This document shows positions 63,611 to 64,000 of a stretch of 64,000 bases of DNA, one piece after another; the first letter of the stretch is position 1, and the number at the start of each line of letters is the position of its first letter. The notes beneath the pieces were generated by a model. The model did no database searches, had not been told where the DNA came from, and was given only the letters and a program-made list of their open reading frames with translations. The position numbers were made by a program, and so were the translations under genes. Source of the stretch: Pantoea endophytica (GTDB lineage Bacteria; Pseudomonadota; Gammaproteobacteria; Enterobacterales; Enterobacteriaceae); assembly GCF_002858935.1 (NCBI RefSeq), contig NZ_PJRT01000031.1, positions 62,001 to 126,000 on the forward strand, written 5' to 3'.

Positions 63611-64000
63611 TCACCACACGCTGACTAAAATCGGCGTTGGGTTGTAACCGTTGCAGGGATTGTTGAGCTGCGGGCAGTTGGAGATCAGCACCAGCACGTT
63701 GATGTGTGCCAGCATCTCGACATATTTGCCCGGCGCAGAAATGCCGTCGGCAAAGGTCAATCCGCCATCCTGCGTCACCGGCACGTTCATGAAAAAGTTG
63801 ATGTTGTGGGTGATGTCGCGGCGCGTCAGGCCAAACTCCGGCTGCTCCGCCACCGCCAGCATCCAGCTATCGCGGCACGAATGCATATGGCGCTTCTCCA
63901 GGTCATAGCGCACCGTGTTGCTCTCGCATGAACAAGCGCCGCCGAGCGTGTCGTGACGGCCGCAGGTATCGGCAGTGATGGTCAGCATCGGGCGATCGAA
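63611..64000 (-). CDS. DUF1989 urea-carboxylase-associated protein 2 / carboxyguanidine deiminase subunit, partial
   Basis: C-terminal part of a DUF1989 protein; the reading frame is open to the window edge with no stop, so the start lies outside. Visible family features are [31 protein letters not shown] and the C-terminal [17 protein letters not shown]. Proteins of this type, once named urea amidolyase-associated protein 2, form with a paralogue a carboxyguanidine deiminase that turns carboxyguanidine into allophanate in guanidine-degrading bacteria. The gene is 79 nt upstream of the carboxylase in the same direction, presumably in one operon with the paralogue and transporter beyond the edge. 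Confidence 0.85.
   Translation of the reverse strand, partial: FDRPMLTITADTCGRHDTLGGACSCESNTVRYDLEKRHMHSCRDSWMLAVAEQPEFGLTRRDITHNINFFMNVPVTQDGGLTFADGISAPGKYVEMLAHINVLVLISNCPQLNNPCNGYNPTPILVSVW

Overview
The window comes from an enterobacterial chromosome. Most protein sequences and several gene blocks closely match what is known of Escherichia coli: wecA-wzzE-wecB-wecC, rho-trxA-rhlB-gppA-rep-ppiC, yhjG-pdeH-kdgK, yhjJ-dctA-pdeK-bcs, and dppABCDF-tRNA-Pro-eptB. The departures from E. coli point to Erwiniaceae, with Pantoea or Erwinia as the most likely genus. They are a second cellulose operon of the bcsD type, a urea/guanidine carboxylase locus, an ohr-ohrR pair, and ppiC lying next to yhjG. 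That assignment is an inference from content and synteny.

Layout. 0-4.6 kb: enterobacterial common antigen (ECA) genes on the minus strand, running off the left edge. 4.8-12.2 kb: housekeeping genes (rho, trxA, rhlB, gppA, rep, ppiC). 12.2-23 kb: yhjG, the c-di-GMP phosphodiesterase pdeH with a near-consensus flagellar sigma-28 promoter, kdgK with a KdgR-like operator, an alpha/beta-hydrolase esterase, the degenerate M16 protease homologue yhjJ, dctA and the phosphodiesterase pdeK. 23.4-36.2 kb: an E. coli-like (type II) cellulose locus, bcsEFG divergent from bcsRQABC, with no bcsZ between bcsB and bcsC. 36.2-36.8 kb: a BrnT/BrnA-like toxin-antitoxin pair. 37-48.4 kb: a complete type I cellulose operon read leftward (bcsO-bcsQ-bcsA-bcsB-bcsC-bcsD-bcsZ). 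48.8-54.6 kb: the dipeptide transporter dppABCDF. 55.2-55.6 kb: two structured palindromic repeats and a tRNA-Pro(UGG). 55.7-57.4 kb: eptB. 57.7-59.7 kb: ohr, ohrR, a small HD-type putative alarmone hydrolase and a solitary XRE regulator. 59.9-64 kb: a biotin-dependent urea-carboxylase-family enzyme with its DUF1989 partner, cut by the right edge.

How it works together. The centre of the window is a c-di-GMP/cellulose region of about 34 kb. Two phosphodiesterases (PdeH, PdeK) and the c-di-GMP sensor BcsE lie beside two cellulose synthases, and both BcsA proteins keep the catalytic motifs and the PilZ c-di-GMP motif. The type II locus encodes the phosphoethanolamine-modification and regulation modules (BcsE, BcsF, BcsG, BcsR). 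The type I operon encodes BcsD and the proline-rich BcsO, which are associated with ordered cellulose export, and supplies the only BcsZ endoglucanase in the window. The operons point at each other and meet at the toxin-antitoxin pair.

I found no phage, IS transposase, CRISPR array or rRNA. Comparisons with E. coli proteins are from memory, not from a search.
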